Positions 1 to 4,971 of a DNA stretch of 5,149 nt are shown here, one piece after another. Position numbers and translations under genes: made by a program. The stretch lies in contig NZ_JAFREL010000130.1 in NCBI RefSeq assembly GCF_017377655.1, positions 1-5,149 of the forward strand. The letters are read 5' to 3'. The notes under the pieces were generated by a model. The model saw only the letters and a list, made by a program, of their open reading frames with translations, did not search any database and was not told the origin of the DNA. This DNA comes from Candidatus Enterococcus ferrettii. GTDB taxonomy: Bacteria > Bacillota > Bacilli > Lactobacillales > Enterococcaceae. Within the stretch, counting starts at the first letter, position 1; each line of letters starts with the position of its first letter.

Positions 1-89
1 TACATAATCTGTTCTTTTTTTAATGAAACTAATTATATTAAAAAATTACTCTGTATTATAATGAGTGTGAAGAGATTTTTTGAATTATT

Positions 90-126
90 CCTTGCTAGAT
101 GTTCGCAGCATCTAGTGAGGATTTTT
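90..126 (+). terminator. Rho-independent terminator (or leader attenuator)
   Basis: Positions 90-101 pair with 109-120 to form a continuous 12-bp stem, including two G-T wobble pairs, around a 7-base loop. ATTTTT (121-126) follows directly. The T-run lies only on the + side; on the minus strand the stem is followed by AATAATTC, so it acts on rightward transcripts. It most simply ends a transcript entering from left of the window and insulates the transporter operon. If transcription instead starts near the TATAAT at 57-62, it would be an attenuator in a long leader. Flanking GTG/CAC and TGAAG/TTTCA segments (65-72 and 129-139) could extend the fold. Confidence 0.6.
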
Positions 127-291
127 GCTTTCACCACACCATAATGAATATTTTAAAAAGATGACCTCGACGATCGTACTCATAAATTCACTTCAAATTC
201 CTATACTCTCATTATTAGCGAGCCCTCTTTGCTTTCCTCCACTGAATTCCAGCGACCTCTAAGAAGCTGAGGGCGAGAAGTAATTATTTTA

Positions 292-330
292 TTGACTCCT
301 TATACTTTCCTTATATTCTCCCAGTATAGT
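292..330 (+). promoter_or_regulatory. Putative promoter of the lanFEG operon
   Basis: Two readings are possible. One uses TTGACT (292-297) as -35 with TATTCT (314-319) as -10 at 16-bp spacing, which would start transcription near 326. The other uses TATAGT (325-330, five of six consensus bases) as -10 without a recognisable -35, the usual look of an activator-dependent promoter, with a start near 337. Either gives a short leader into the ribosome binding site at 340-348. An 11-bp tandem repeat occupies 296-317, between these elements, which fits activation by an OmpR-type regulator. The start site is inferred from sequence only. Confidence 0.4.
296..317 (+). repeat. Tandem 11-bp direct repeat, candidate response-regulator operator
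   Basis: CTCCTTATACT (296-306) is followed directly by TTCCTTATATT (307-317), identical at 9 of 11 positions with a perfect TCCTTATA core (297-304 and 308-315). CTC at 318-320 continues the phase, giving pyrimidine triplets every 11 bp. OmpR/PhoB-family regulators bind direct repeats with about one helical turn of spacing, and the lantibiotic regulator NisR is associated with TCT-N8-TCT repeats of the same 11-bp period. Binding by the regulator encoded at 2574-3242 is inference. The repeat itself is plain in the sequence. Confidence 0.55.
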
Positions 331-339
331 GAAAGCATC

Positions 340-348
340 AAAGGAGGA
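340..348 (+). promoter_or_regulatory. Ribosome binding site of the LanF-type ATPase
   Basis: AAAGGAGGA lies with its GGAGG core 7 bases before ATG 355. It fixes the start there rather than at the in-frame TTG at 292, which has no Shine-Dalgarno sequence and falls inside the promoter. Confidence 0.85.
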
Positions 349-354
349 CTTCCC

Positions 355-1068
355 ATGAAAAACATGATTTTAACAACTGAAAACCTGACAAAAACTTATC
401 ACCACCAAAAAGCGGTGGCTGACCTTTCTTTAAAAATTCCAGAAAACAGTATTTATGGACTTTTGGGTCCAAATGGGGCTGGAAAATCGACTGCCTTGAA
501 GATGATTACTGGAGTAGTTCAACCCACAGCCGGAAAAATTATTTACCGGAACAGGCCATGGCAGAGACAAGACCTAAATGAGATCGGTGCCTTGATCGAG
601 AGTCCCCCACTTTACGGTAACTTAACTGCTTATGAAAATCTGCTGGCTCGAACAACTGCTCTTGGCTCACCCAAGTCTCGGATTCAAGAGGTACTTCAGC
701 TGGTAGACTTAACAAATACCGGGAAGAAAAAAAGCCGACAGTTCTCTATGGGGATGAAGCAGCGTCTAGGAATTGCCCTAGCTCTTTTGAATCATCCCAA
801 GCTGCTGATCTTAGATGAGCCGACGAATGGCCTTGACCCCTTAGGCATTCAAGACCTGAGGAACCTGATTCGTTCATTTCCTGCTAAAGGAATTACCGTG
901 ATTTTTTCCAGTCATATTCTATCAGAAGTGGAAAGTACTGTGGACACAATCGGCATCATTGCCAATGGCAGATTAGGCTACCAAGGGACTTTACCGGAAA
1001 GCAGTGCTGCCTTAGAAAATTTATTTATGGATGTGGCCCGATCACATCGGGAATTTGGGGGTGAATAA
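355..1068 (+). CDS. Lantibiotic-immunity ABC transporter ATP-binding protein (LanF/MutF/EpiF type)
   Basis: This is the cytoplasmic ATPase (237 residues) that powers a LanFEG exporter. These transporters remove lantibiotics or similar peptides from the membrane and give self-immunity or resistance. All ABC motifs are present: Walker A GPNGAGKST (38-46), signature region FSMGMKQR (130-137), Walker B ending LILDEP with Asp154 and Glu155, D-loop GLDP (159-162) and switch His187 in SSHILSE. The Q-loop glutamine is replaced by glutamate (Glu82 in LIESPPLYG), the E-loop that marks LanF proteins and separates them from BceA-type ATPases. The length of about 230-240 residues is normal for the family. 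ATG 355 is chosen over the upstream TTG at 292 because it has a strong ribosome binding site and MILTTENLTKTY is the usual N-terminus. The stop is followed after 1 bp by the first permease gene. C. difficile CprA is a likely functional analogue. The exact substrate cannot be read from sequence. Confidence 0.93.
   Translation: MKNMILTTENLTKTYHHQKAVADLSLKIPENSIYGLLGPNGAGKSTALKMITGVVQPTAGKIIYRNRPWQRQDLNEIGALIESPPLYGNLTAYENLLARTTALGSPKSRIQEVLQLVDLTNTGKKKSRQFSMGMKQRLGIALALLNHPKLLILDEPTNGLDPLGIQDLRNLIRSFPAKGITVIFSSHILSEVESTVDTIGIIANGRLGYQGTLPESSAALENLFMDVARSHREFGGE
1057..1064 (+). promoter_or_regulatory. Ribosome binding site of the MutE/EpiE-family permease
   Basis: GGGGGTGA sits inside the last codons of the ATPase gene, 5 bases before ATG 1070. 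It supports that start over the in-frame ATG at 1031, which would force a 38-bp overlap and add 13 residues unlike a permease N-terminus. The placement suggests translational coupling. Confidence 0.7.
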
Positions 1069-1069
1069 T

Positions 1070-1795
1070 ATGGGAAAGCTGATTCAAGTAGAATATATTA
1101 AAGGCCGCCGCAGCTTTGGCCGCAGAAGTTTACTCATTTTCCCACTTTTAGTATCCCTGATGGCCATCTTTTTGATGGGGGGTCAATTTACTCAAATAGG
1201 TGCTTATAACTGGTGGTATATGATGCTGCTTCCGGCAGTAACTGCGTTGGTTTGTATTAACTTAATTAATCCTGACAAACGTTTGGATTTTTTCAACACA
1301 TCGATCCTGCCAACTCCGCAAACAAAAGTCTGGCAAGCGAAAATCTGGACTGGCTGTTCTTATTTATTGTTAGCAAACGGTCTGATTTTTGGCCTAACAA
1401 CTTTTTCAGGTTGGCTATTCAATACTCAATATCCCGTATGGAGCGGCTTAGCAGCTGGTTTAGTGCTAACCATTACCTGGATCTGGCAGGTTCCGTTAGC
1501 TATGTTTTTAGCAACACAATTCAATTCGGTTGTGACCTTTCTGAGTATCTTAGCTTTAAATATCGGCTTCTCTGGTCAGCCGACTGCTGGCGGGGCGCTT
1601 TGGTTCATCCCCTTCGCAATTCCAGCCCGATTGATGGCCGCCATCCTCGGGGTCAATCCGAATGGCGTCCCCATGGAAGCAGCTAGTCCACTCTACAATA
1701 CAGATGTAATCCTACCAGGGATAGTCATCACCAGTACGTTATTTGTACTGCTGTTTATCGCAACAACCAAATGGTTTGGTCAAAGGAGGAAATAG
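1070..1795 (+). CDS. Lantibiotic-immunity ABC transporter permease, MutE/EpiE family (LanE type)
   Basis: This integral membrane protein of 241 residues is one of two unlike permeases that pair with the LanF-type ATPase. It has about six hydrophobic segments (roughly residues 20-38, 47-65, 95-115, 125-148, 152-193 as a hairpin, 213-232), in the ABC-2 arrangement. The N-terminus is short, basic and cytoplasmic (KGRRSFGRR at 11-19), and the C-terminus ends in a positive KWFGQRRK tail. The segment LWFIPFAIPARL (177-188), followed by LGVNPNGVP (193-201), is typical of the MutE/EpiE permeases. It starts 1 bp after the ATPase stop and ends 2 bp before the next permease start, so expression is surely coupled. 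Its role in peptide expulsion is known for the family; the substrate here is unknown. CprB of C. difficile would be the analogous subunit. Confidence 0.88.
   Translation: MGKLIQVEYIKGRRSFGRRSLLIFPLLVSLMAIFLMGGQFTQIGAYNWWYMMLLPAVTALVCINLINPDKRLDFFNTSILPTPQTKVWQAKIWTGCSYLLLANGLIFGLTTFSGWLFNTQYPVWSGLAAGLVLTITWIWQVPLAMFLATQFNSVVTFLSILALNIGFSGQPTAGGALWFIPFAIPARLMAAILGVNPNGVPMEAASPLYNTDVILPGIVITSTLFVLLFIATTKWFGQRRK
1782..1790 (+). promoter_or_regulatory. Ribosome binding site of the MutG-family permease
   Basis: AAAGGAGGA lies within the final codons of the preceding permease gene, with its GGAGG core 8 bases before ATG 1798. It selects that ATG over the in-frame ATG at 1771, which lies upstream of this site and has none of its own. 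Confidence 0.85.
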
Positions 1796-1797
1796 CC

Positions 1798-2520
1798 ATG
1801 TTGAAGCAGCAATTGCAGGCCGACAAGCTCAAACTAAGTAAAACACCTTTTTTTATCTTACATCTCGTGATTCCTCTATTAGGTTTGGTTGCTTTCATTA
1901 GCTATCAATTAATAACCCATTATTCGGCGGAAGCACTGACGATCAATTATTATCAGCTATTAACCCTGATCTATCCCTTGATAGCTACTTGGATGTGCAC
2001 GTTGACAGCTGATCAAGAAATCGAAGCTGGTGGCGGCTTCTTTCTACTAAATACTACCTCACGCAGCAGTACGCTGTTATCTAAGCTGCTGTTTCTGATC
2101 GGCTCAGGCCTATTCGCCTGCCTTTTGCTAGTAGTTGGTTATCGTTTTATTATTGGTTTTTTCCTTACCAATTATTCTCTACCATTTAATGCAAATCTGG
2201 AACTTGCTTTGGTGATTTGGGGTTGTGCCCTCTTTCAGTACTTTTTCCATTTCTGGATCGGATTGTGCTTTGGTCGGAACGTTAACTTTGCGGTAGCAAC
2301 CTTCGAACTGCTGCTGTCAGCCCTGTTAATCACTGGATTAGGTGAAACGATTTGGTTCTTCTTTCCCTGTGCCTGGGGTATTCGTTTGATCCCACTCGTG
2401 GCTGCTTCCCAACCTGCGATAAAGTTAGGATTCGGGGCATTAGGGATCGGGACTTTATTGATGTTGGTTTTTCTTTTCAACTGGTTTCAGAGATGGGAAG
2501 GACGTAAAAATGAAGAATAG
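1798..2520 (+). CDS. Lantibiotic-immunity ABC transporter permease, MutG family (LanG type)
   Basis: This is the second membrane subunit (240 residues) of the LanFEG exporter. After a polar, basic N-terminus (LKQQLQADKLKLSK) it has about six hydrophobic segments, near residues 18-38, 50-69, 95-122, 135-158, 164-200 and 207-230, and a charged cytoplasmic tail (RWEGRKNEE). After the second segment comes the loop DQEIEAGGG with LL (72-84), an ExxAGG-type motif common to the LanE and LanG permeases and likely to contact the ATPase. The start at 1798 is set by the ribosome binding site at 1782-1790 and lies 2 bp after the LanE stop. Its 3' end also forms the left arms of two competing hairpins with the intergenic region (2497-2543). 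Family assignment rests on topology, the motif and gene order (F, E, G); the peptide exported is not known. Confidence 0.87.
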   Translation: MLKQQLQADKLKLSKTPFFILHLVIPLLGLVAFISYQLITHYSAEALTINYYQLLTLIYPLIATWMCTLTADQEIEAGGGFFLLNTTSRSSTLLSKLLFLIGSGLFACLLLVVGYRFIIGFFLTNYSLPFNANLELALVIWGCALFQYFFHFWIGLCFGRNVNFAVATFELLLSALLITGLGETIWFFFPCAWGIRLIPLVAASQPAIKLGFGALGIGTLLMLVFLFNWFQRWEGRKNEE

Positions 2521-2543
2521 CCCCCTTGTCTCGTCCTTCATTT
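2497..2543 (+). repeat. Two mutually exclusive inverted repeats at the transporter-regulator junction
   Basis: GAAGGACG (2497-2504) is the reverse complement of CGTCCTTC (2532-2539), and AAATGAAG (2508-2515) is the reverse complement of CTTCATTT (2536-2543). The two right arms share CTTC, so only one hairpin can form at a time. Both left arms lie in the end of the MutG-family gene. No T-run follows, so this is not a standard terminator. The right arms also lie in the spacer of the promoter at 2526-2554, so the repeats could act as a DNA operator, as an RNA element in the read-through transcript, or be chance. Confidence 0.35.
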
Positions 2544-2554
2544 CAAAATATACT
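2526..2554 (+). promoter_or_regulatory. Putative internal promoter of the regulator-kinase genes
   Basis: TTGTCT (2526-2531) and TATACT (2549-2554) are separated by exactly 17 bp, matching the sigma-A consensus at four and five of six positions. Transcription would begin near 2560, at the very edge of the ribosome binding site, giving an unusually short leader; this tight fit is the main doubt. Such a promoter would supply a basal level of the sensor pair independent of the induced transporter promoter. Confidence 0.45.
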
Positions 2555-2559
2555 TAAGC

Positions 2560-2568
2560 AAGGAGGTG
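2560..2568 (+). promoter_or_regulatory. Ribosome binding site of the response regulator
   Basis: AAGGAGGTG is a near-perfect Shine-Dalgarno sequence with its core 7 bases before ATG 2574. It rules out the in-frame TTG at 2528 region, whose extra N-terminal residues do not belong to a receiver domain. Confidence 0.88.
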
Positions 2569-2573
2569 CTCAG

Positions 2574-3242
2574 ATGGCACAGATTTTAGCAATTGATGAT
2601 GACAGCGAAATTTTAACTTTTATCAAAACTGCTTTAGAAAGACAGGGCCATCAGGTCACTACGGTTACCTCAACAAAGGAAGTGACTCCAGAAAAGGCAG
2701 CTTTTGCGGAATTGATACTGTTAGACGTCATGATGCCTGAAGAAGACGGCTTTACCTACTGCCAACGAATTCGCCAACTGGTAGATTGCCCGATTCTTTT
2801 TGTGACTGCTCGGACAGCCGAGAATGATTTAGTCCATGGCCTGGGAATCGGTGCTGACGATTACATCCAAAAGCCCTTTACCGTCGCAGAACTACGGGCA
2901 CGCGTCTCCGCTCATCTTAGACGAGAATCGCGAACCCACAGCCATGTTCTACGAGTAGACGATTTAGTCTTGGATTTAACTAGTCAACAAATTCTGTATG
3001 ACGAAACACCTATCAATTTTACCAAATCAGAATATGGCATTTGTACCCATTTGATGGAGCATGTCGGACAAGTATTCTCCAAGGGCCAATTATATGAAGC
3101 TGTTTTTGGTTATGAAGGAGAGTCCGATGAAAGTGCCATTGTCGAACATATCAAAAATATTCGAGCTAAGTTGAAAAAGCTTGGCGCAGAGCCAATTGAA
3201 ACAGTCTGGGGGATCGGCTATCGATGGAAAAAAAGAAAATAA
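2574..3242 (+). CDS. OmpR-family response regulator (LanR/SpaR/NisR/CprR-like)
   Basis: This cytoplasmic DNA-binding regulator of 222 residues has an N-terminal receiver domain (about 1-115) and a C-terminal winged-helix domain (about 125-220). The receiver has the acidic pair Asp8-Asp9, phospho-acceptor Asp51 in LILLDVMMPEEDG, Thr78 in LFVTAR and Lys100 in IQKPF, so it should be phosphorylated in the normal way. The output domain shows the FTKSEY segment (149-154), a recognition-helix region SAIVEHIKNIRAKLKK (187-202) and the closing wing VWGIGYRW (211-218), a form typical of the regulators that sit beside lantibiotic transporters. It overlaps the kinase gene by 19 bp, so the two are its obvious partners. 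It probably activates the promoter ahead of the LanF-type gene through the 11-bp repeat at 296-317 (inference). The start follows from the ribosome binding site and the canonical MAQILAIDDD opening. Confidence 0.93.
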   Translation: MAQILAIDDDSEILTFIKTALERQGHQVTTVTSTKEVTPEKAAFAELILLDVMMPEEDGFTYCQRIRQLVDCPILFVTARTAENDLVHGLGIGADDYIQKPFTVAELRARVSAHLRRESRTHSHVLRVDDLVLDLTSQQILYDETPINFTKSEYGICTHLMEHVGQVFSKGQLYEAVFGYEGESDESAIVEHIKNIRAKLKKLGAEPIETVWGIGYRWKKRK

Positions 3243-4588
3243 TCAGCCTGACCGGTTACGTCACCCGAATTCTGCTAATGGCATTTATTGGCGTATTCAT
3301 TCTATTGGCAGCTGCCCTTTTTCTCTTTCAGTTAATGATTCAATCTAGCATGATTGCTCCTGCTAATGCCGGGGAAACGGCTGCTCGTGGGGAAATTGAA
3401 CGACTAAAGCAAATGAACAAATTCCCTGATGATTTGCAGCCAAGCTATTATGATTTTGTTTATTTTGATCAGAAGAATCAGGTAGTCGCTTCTTCTTTGA
3501 GTGGAGATAAACTAAAACAGGAGATTGATAAATACACTCCTGACAATGATACTTATTCAACCGGTGCTTATGTTCAATTTGATGACGGCAGCCGTTGCCT
3601 TTTGTCTTGGAAATATACTGCACAATTTACTAACGAGACCCTTCGGCGTATTTTACCAAGCGCGGAATTAATTTTTATTATTGGAACTGGACTTGCATTA
3701 GTTCTTTTCTTTCTTTTATACACCCGCAGAGTCAGCCAAAAGCTGCGAGAAAAGCTGGTGCTGGTAGAAGCTGCCAGTCAGCAAATTACCGCACAAAACC
3801 TGGAAGAACCGATCACCACTTCTGCCGGTATCCTTGAATTCAATGAGACTTTGCAGTCAATGGAAGATATGCGAGAAGCATTAAAATTTTCGCTGCTTCA
3901 ACAATGGGAGACCCAGCAGCAACGAAAGCAAGAAATTGCTGCCCTGACTCATGACATCAAAACACCACTGACAGTAGTGAATGGCAATGCTGAGCTTTTA
4001 CTGGAGGATGAGTTAGAACAAGAACAACGGAACTTGGTTCAAGCCATTTATCACTCAGGAAATAAAGCCAAACAATATGTGGGTGCCTTGCAGCAATTAT
4101 CCAATTTCGAAGTAGTCAATGAAGAAAAAGAACCCTTGTCTATTGATCATTTGATTCATGAATTGAATGAATCACTTGCCCCAATAGCTCAGTCAAAGGG
4201 AATCAACTTAGACTATCATTCCAACCAAGACTTACAGCAAATTGTTGGCTCGACGTACATGCTGACTCGTGCCTTAATCAGTATCGGCGAAAATGCTATT
4301 CGTTTCACCCATTCAGGCACAGTCAACATTCAAGTAACACAAACTAAAAACGAAACCCACTTCATCTTTGAAGATCATGGTCCCGGCTTTAGCAAAGAAG
4401 CCCTGCAGCATGCCAAGGAAATGTTCTGGCAGCAGGACAAAAGTCGAACTCCTGACAGCAATTACGGGATCGGTTTAGCCATCGCTGAAAAAGCTGCTCA
4501 GTTGCATCACGGTCGATTGGTATTGGAGAATACTGATGATGGTGGGAGAGTTGTGTTGGTGGTGAAAAATTCTACAAAGACCCAATAG
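3224..4588 (+). CDS. Membrane sensor histidine kinase (LanK/SpaK/CprK-like)
   Basis: This kinase of 454 residues senses an extracellular signal and phosphorylates the adjacent regulator. It has a membrane helix at about 15-38, an external domain of about 105 residues (40-145), a second helix at about 147-167, and a HAMP-like linker (about 168-220). Then come the dimerisation and phospho-acceptor domain with His243 in ALTHDIKTPLT, and the ATP-binding domain with N-box Asn357 (IGENAIRF), G1 box DHGPGF (384-389), F-box EMFWQQD and G2 box GIGLA (415-419). All catalytic residues are present. The HDIKTP form of the H-box is common in lantibiotic-responsive kinases. ATG 3224 lies within the regulator gene (19-bp overlap); a GGGGGA stretch (3208-3213) about 10 bases upstream is a moderate ribosome binding site, so coupling probably assists translation. 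The signal is likely a lantibiotic or other envelope-active peptide, inferred from the neighbouring exporter. Confidence 0.92.
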   Translation: MEKKKIISLTGYVTRILLMAFIGVFILLAAALFLFQLMIQSSMIAPANAGETAARGEIERLKQMNKFPDDLQPSYYDFVYFDQKNQVVASSLSGDKLKQEIDKYTPDNDTYSTGAYVQFDDGSRCLLSWKYTAQFTNETLRRILPSAELIFIIGTGLALVLFFLLYTRRVSQKLREKLVLVEAASQQITAQNLEEPITTSAGILEFNETLQSMEDMREALKFSLLQQWETQQQRKQEIAALTHDIKTPLTVVNGNAELLLEDELEQEQRNLVQAIYHSGNKAKQYVGALQQLSNFEVVNEEKEPLSIDHLIHELNESLAPIAQSKGINLDYHSNQDLQQIVGSTYMLTRALISIGENAIRFTHSGTVNIQVTQTKNETHFIFEDHGPGFSKEALQHAKEMFWQQDKSRTPDSNYGIGLAIAEKAAQLHHGRLVLENTDDGGRVVLVVKNSTKTQ

Positions 4589-4630
4589 CAACAATGATCT
4601 CACTATATATTTATCCCTTCCACCCTTTAA

Positions 4631-4898
4631 AGTTTGTTACAGATTAGTTGCCATATATTGACTGTAACAGCCCTGGTAGCGAGACGATCGCATTATGGGA
4701 CACTGCCGGACTATCTGTATTTGCCAGACACATCCGTTTGGTTTCCTGTTGAGCAAACCGCCGATTTTACAACAATTTCCCTTTGAGTCCGGGATTTATT
4801 ATCATCAATATTCAGCTCGCTGGACGACCCACTATCAGGCTGAAGCAGAGAGAACTCGCGGCTTTGATGCCTTTCCTTTGGATGAACAGACCGTATGA
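4631..4898 (+). pseudogene. Probable frameshifted remnant of an unrecognised protein gene
   Basis: One frame is open from 4631 to the TGA at 4784-4786 and reads naturally from about 4691 (HYGTLPDYLYLPDTSVWFPV, then EQTADFTTI). A second frame becomes natural just there (PFESGIYYHQYSARWTTHYQ, then AEAERTRGFDAFPLDEQTV) and stops at 4896-4898. A single-base shift near 4771-4783 would join them into one continuous, tyrosine- and tryptophan-rich C-terminal segment of about 65-70 residues. The second frame also has an ATG at 4695, but its first 27 or so residues are cysteine- and proline-rich and look like a shadow, and it has no ribosome binding site. I do not recognise the family. A good N-terminal part is missing, so this is most likely the tail of a deleted gene. 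It could also be a chance open frame. Confidence 0.35.
4635..4669. repeat. Inverted repeat TGTTACAG / CTGTAACA
   Basis: TGTTACAG (4635-4642) and CTGTAACA (4662-4669) are perfect 8-bp reverse complements 19 bp apart. No T-run follows, so it is not a typical terminator. It could be a binding site for a dimeric regulator, an RNA hairpin stabilising the 3' end of the kinase mRNA, or a scar of the rearrangement that truncated the neighbouring remnant. Confidence 0.4.
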
Positions 4899-4925
4899 TC
4901 AGACAAAAATAAATAACTAAAAAAT

Positions 4926-4971
4926 AGAGGCAGTTTCCCTTTTACCAGGTGAAGCTGCCTCTTTGTTTGTT
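4926..4971. terminator. Strong Rho-independent terminator, probably bidirectional
   Basis: Positions 4926-4937 (AGAGGCAGTTTC) pair with 4951-4962 (GAAGCTGCCTCT) over 12 bp with one G-T wobble and a 13-base loop. The T-rich tract TTTGTTTGTT follows on the + strand. On the minus strand the stem is followed by a T-rich tract as well, since an A-rich run precedes it at 4904-4924. It is the first convincing terminator after the transporter and regulator genes and should end the whole locus; it may also end leftward transcripts from beyond the right edge. Confidence 0.8.

Larger units (their letters stand above)
1..354. other. AT-rich intergenic and regulatory region upstream of the transporter operon
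   Basis: No protein gene is supported here. The left end is very AT-rich. It contains a TATAAT hexamer (57-62) without a convincing -35 box, then a 12-bp hairpin with a T-run (90-126), an AAATTC direct repeat (184-189 and 195-200), an 8-bp palindrome ACGATCGT (170-177), a GCCCTC/GAGGGC inverted pair (222-227 and 269-274) with a long loop, and the promoter and operator-like segment 292-330. Short open frames at 61-144 (27 codons) and 161-262 (33 codons) lack ribosome binding sites, and the first runs straight through the hairpin, so I do not call them genes. Confidence 0.6.
4589..4925. other. Downstream region with an inverted repeat and a decayed coding remnant
   Basis: No intact gene is supported between the kinase stop and the terminator at 4926. 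The first 40 bases are AT-rich and carry no terminator, so kinase transcripts probably run on to the hairpin at 4926-4971. From about 4631 two overlapping + frames look protein-like in turn, the probable frameshifted remnant listed separately. The inverted repeat at 4635-4669 overlaps its left end. Confidence 0.5.

Noticed and set aside
61..144. 27-codon ORF (MSVKRFFELFLARC...) as a small peptide or lantibiotic precursor
   Set aside because: No ribosome binding site; its codons pass through the terminator stem and it has no leader or core pattern of a lanthipeptide.
161..262. 33-codon hydrophobic ORF in the upstream region
   Set aside because: Only AAAAAG precedes the ATG, and there is no recognisable family or leader-peptide pattern.
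292..354. N-terminal extension of the ATPase from TTG 292
   Set aside because: No ribosome binding site, the extension falls in the promoter and repeat region, and ATG 355 has a strong site and a canonical N-terminus.
1031..1069. Upstream ATG for the MutE/EpiE-type permease
   Set aside because: It would add 13 residues translated from the ATPase gene's end in another frame; ATG 1070 has its own Shine-Dalgarno sequence.
1411..1686. 91-codon open frame inside the MutE/EpiE-type gene
   Set aside because: Out-of-frame shadow of a well-supported gene, with no start signal or family features.
1771..1797. Upstream ATG for the MutG-type permease
   Set aside because: The added residues are encoded by the ribosome binding site itself (SKEEIA); ATG 1798 is correctly spaced from AAAGGAGGA.
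2235..2480. 81-codon minus-strand open frame inside the MutG-type gene
   Set aside because: Antisense shadow with no ribosome binding site.
2526..2573. N-terminal extension of the response regulator from the upstream TTG
   Set aside because: Lies in the intergenic promoter region; the receiver domain begins exactly at ATG 2574 behind AAGGAGGTG.
3363..3623. 86-codon minus-strand open frame inside the kinase gene
   Set aside because: Antisense shadow; composition is not protein-like and the sense gene is fully supported.
4695..4898. 67-codon ORF as an intact small gene
   Set aside because: No ribosome binding site, and its first part looks like a shadow of the better frame; a frameshifted remnant explains both frames.
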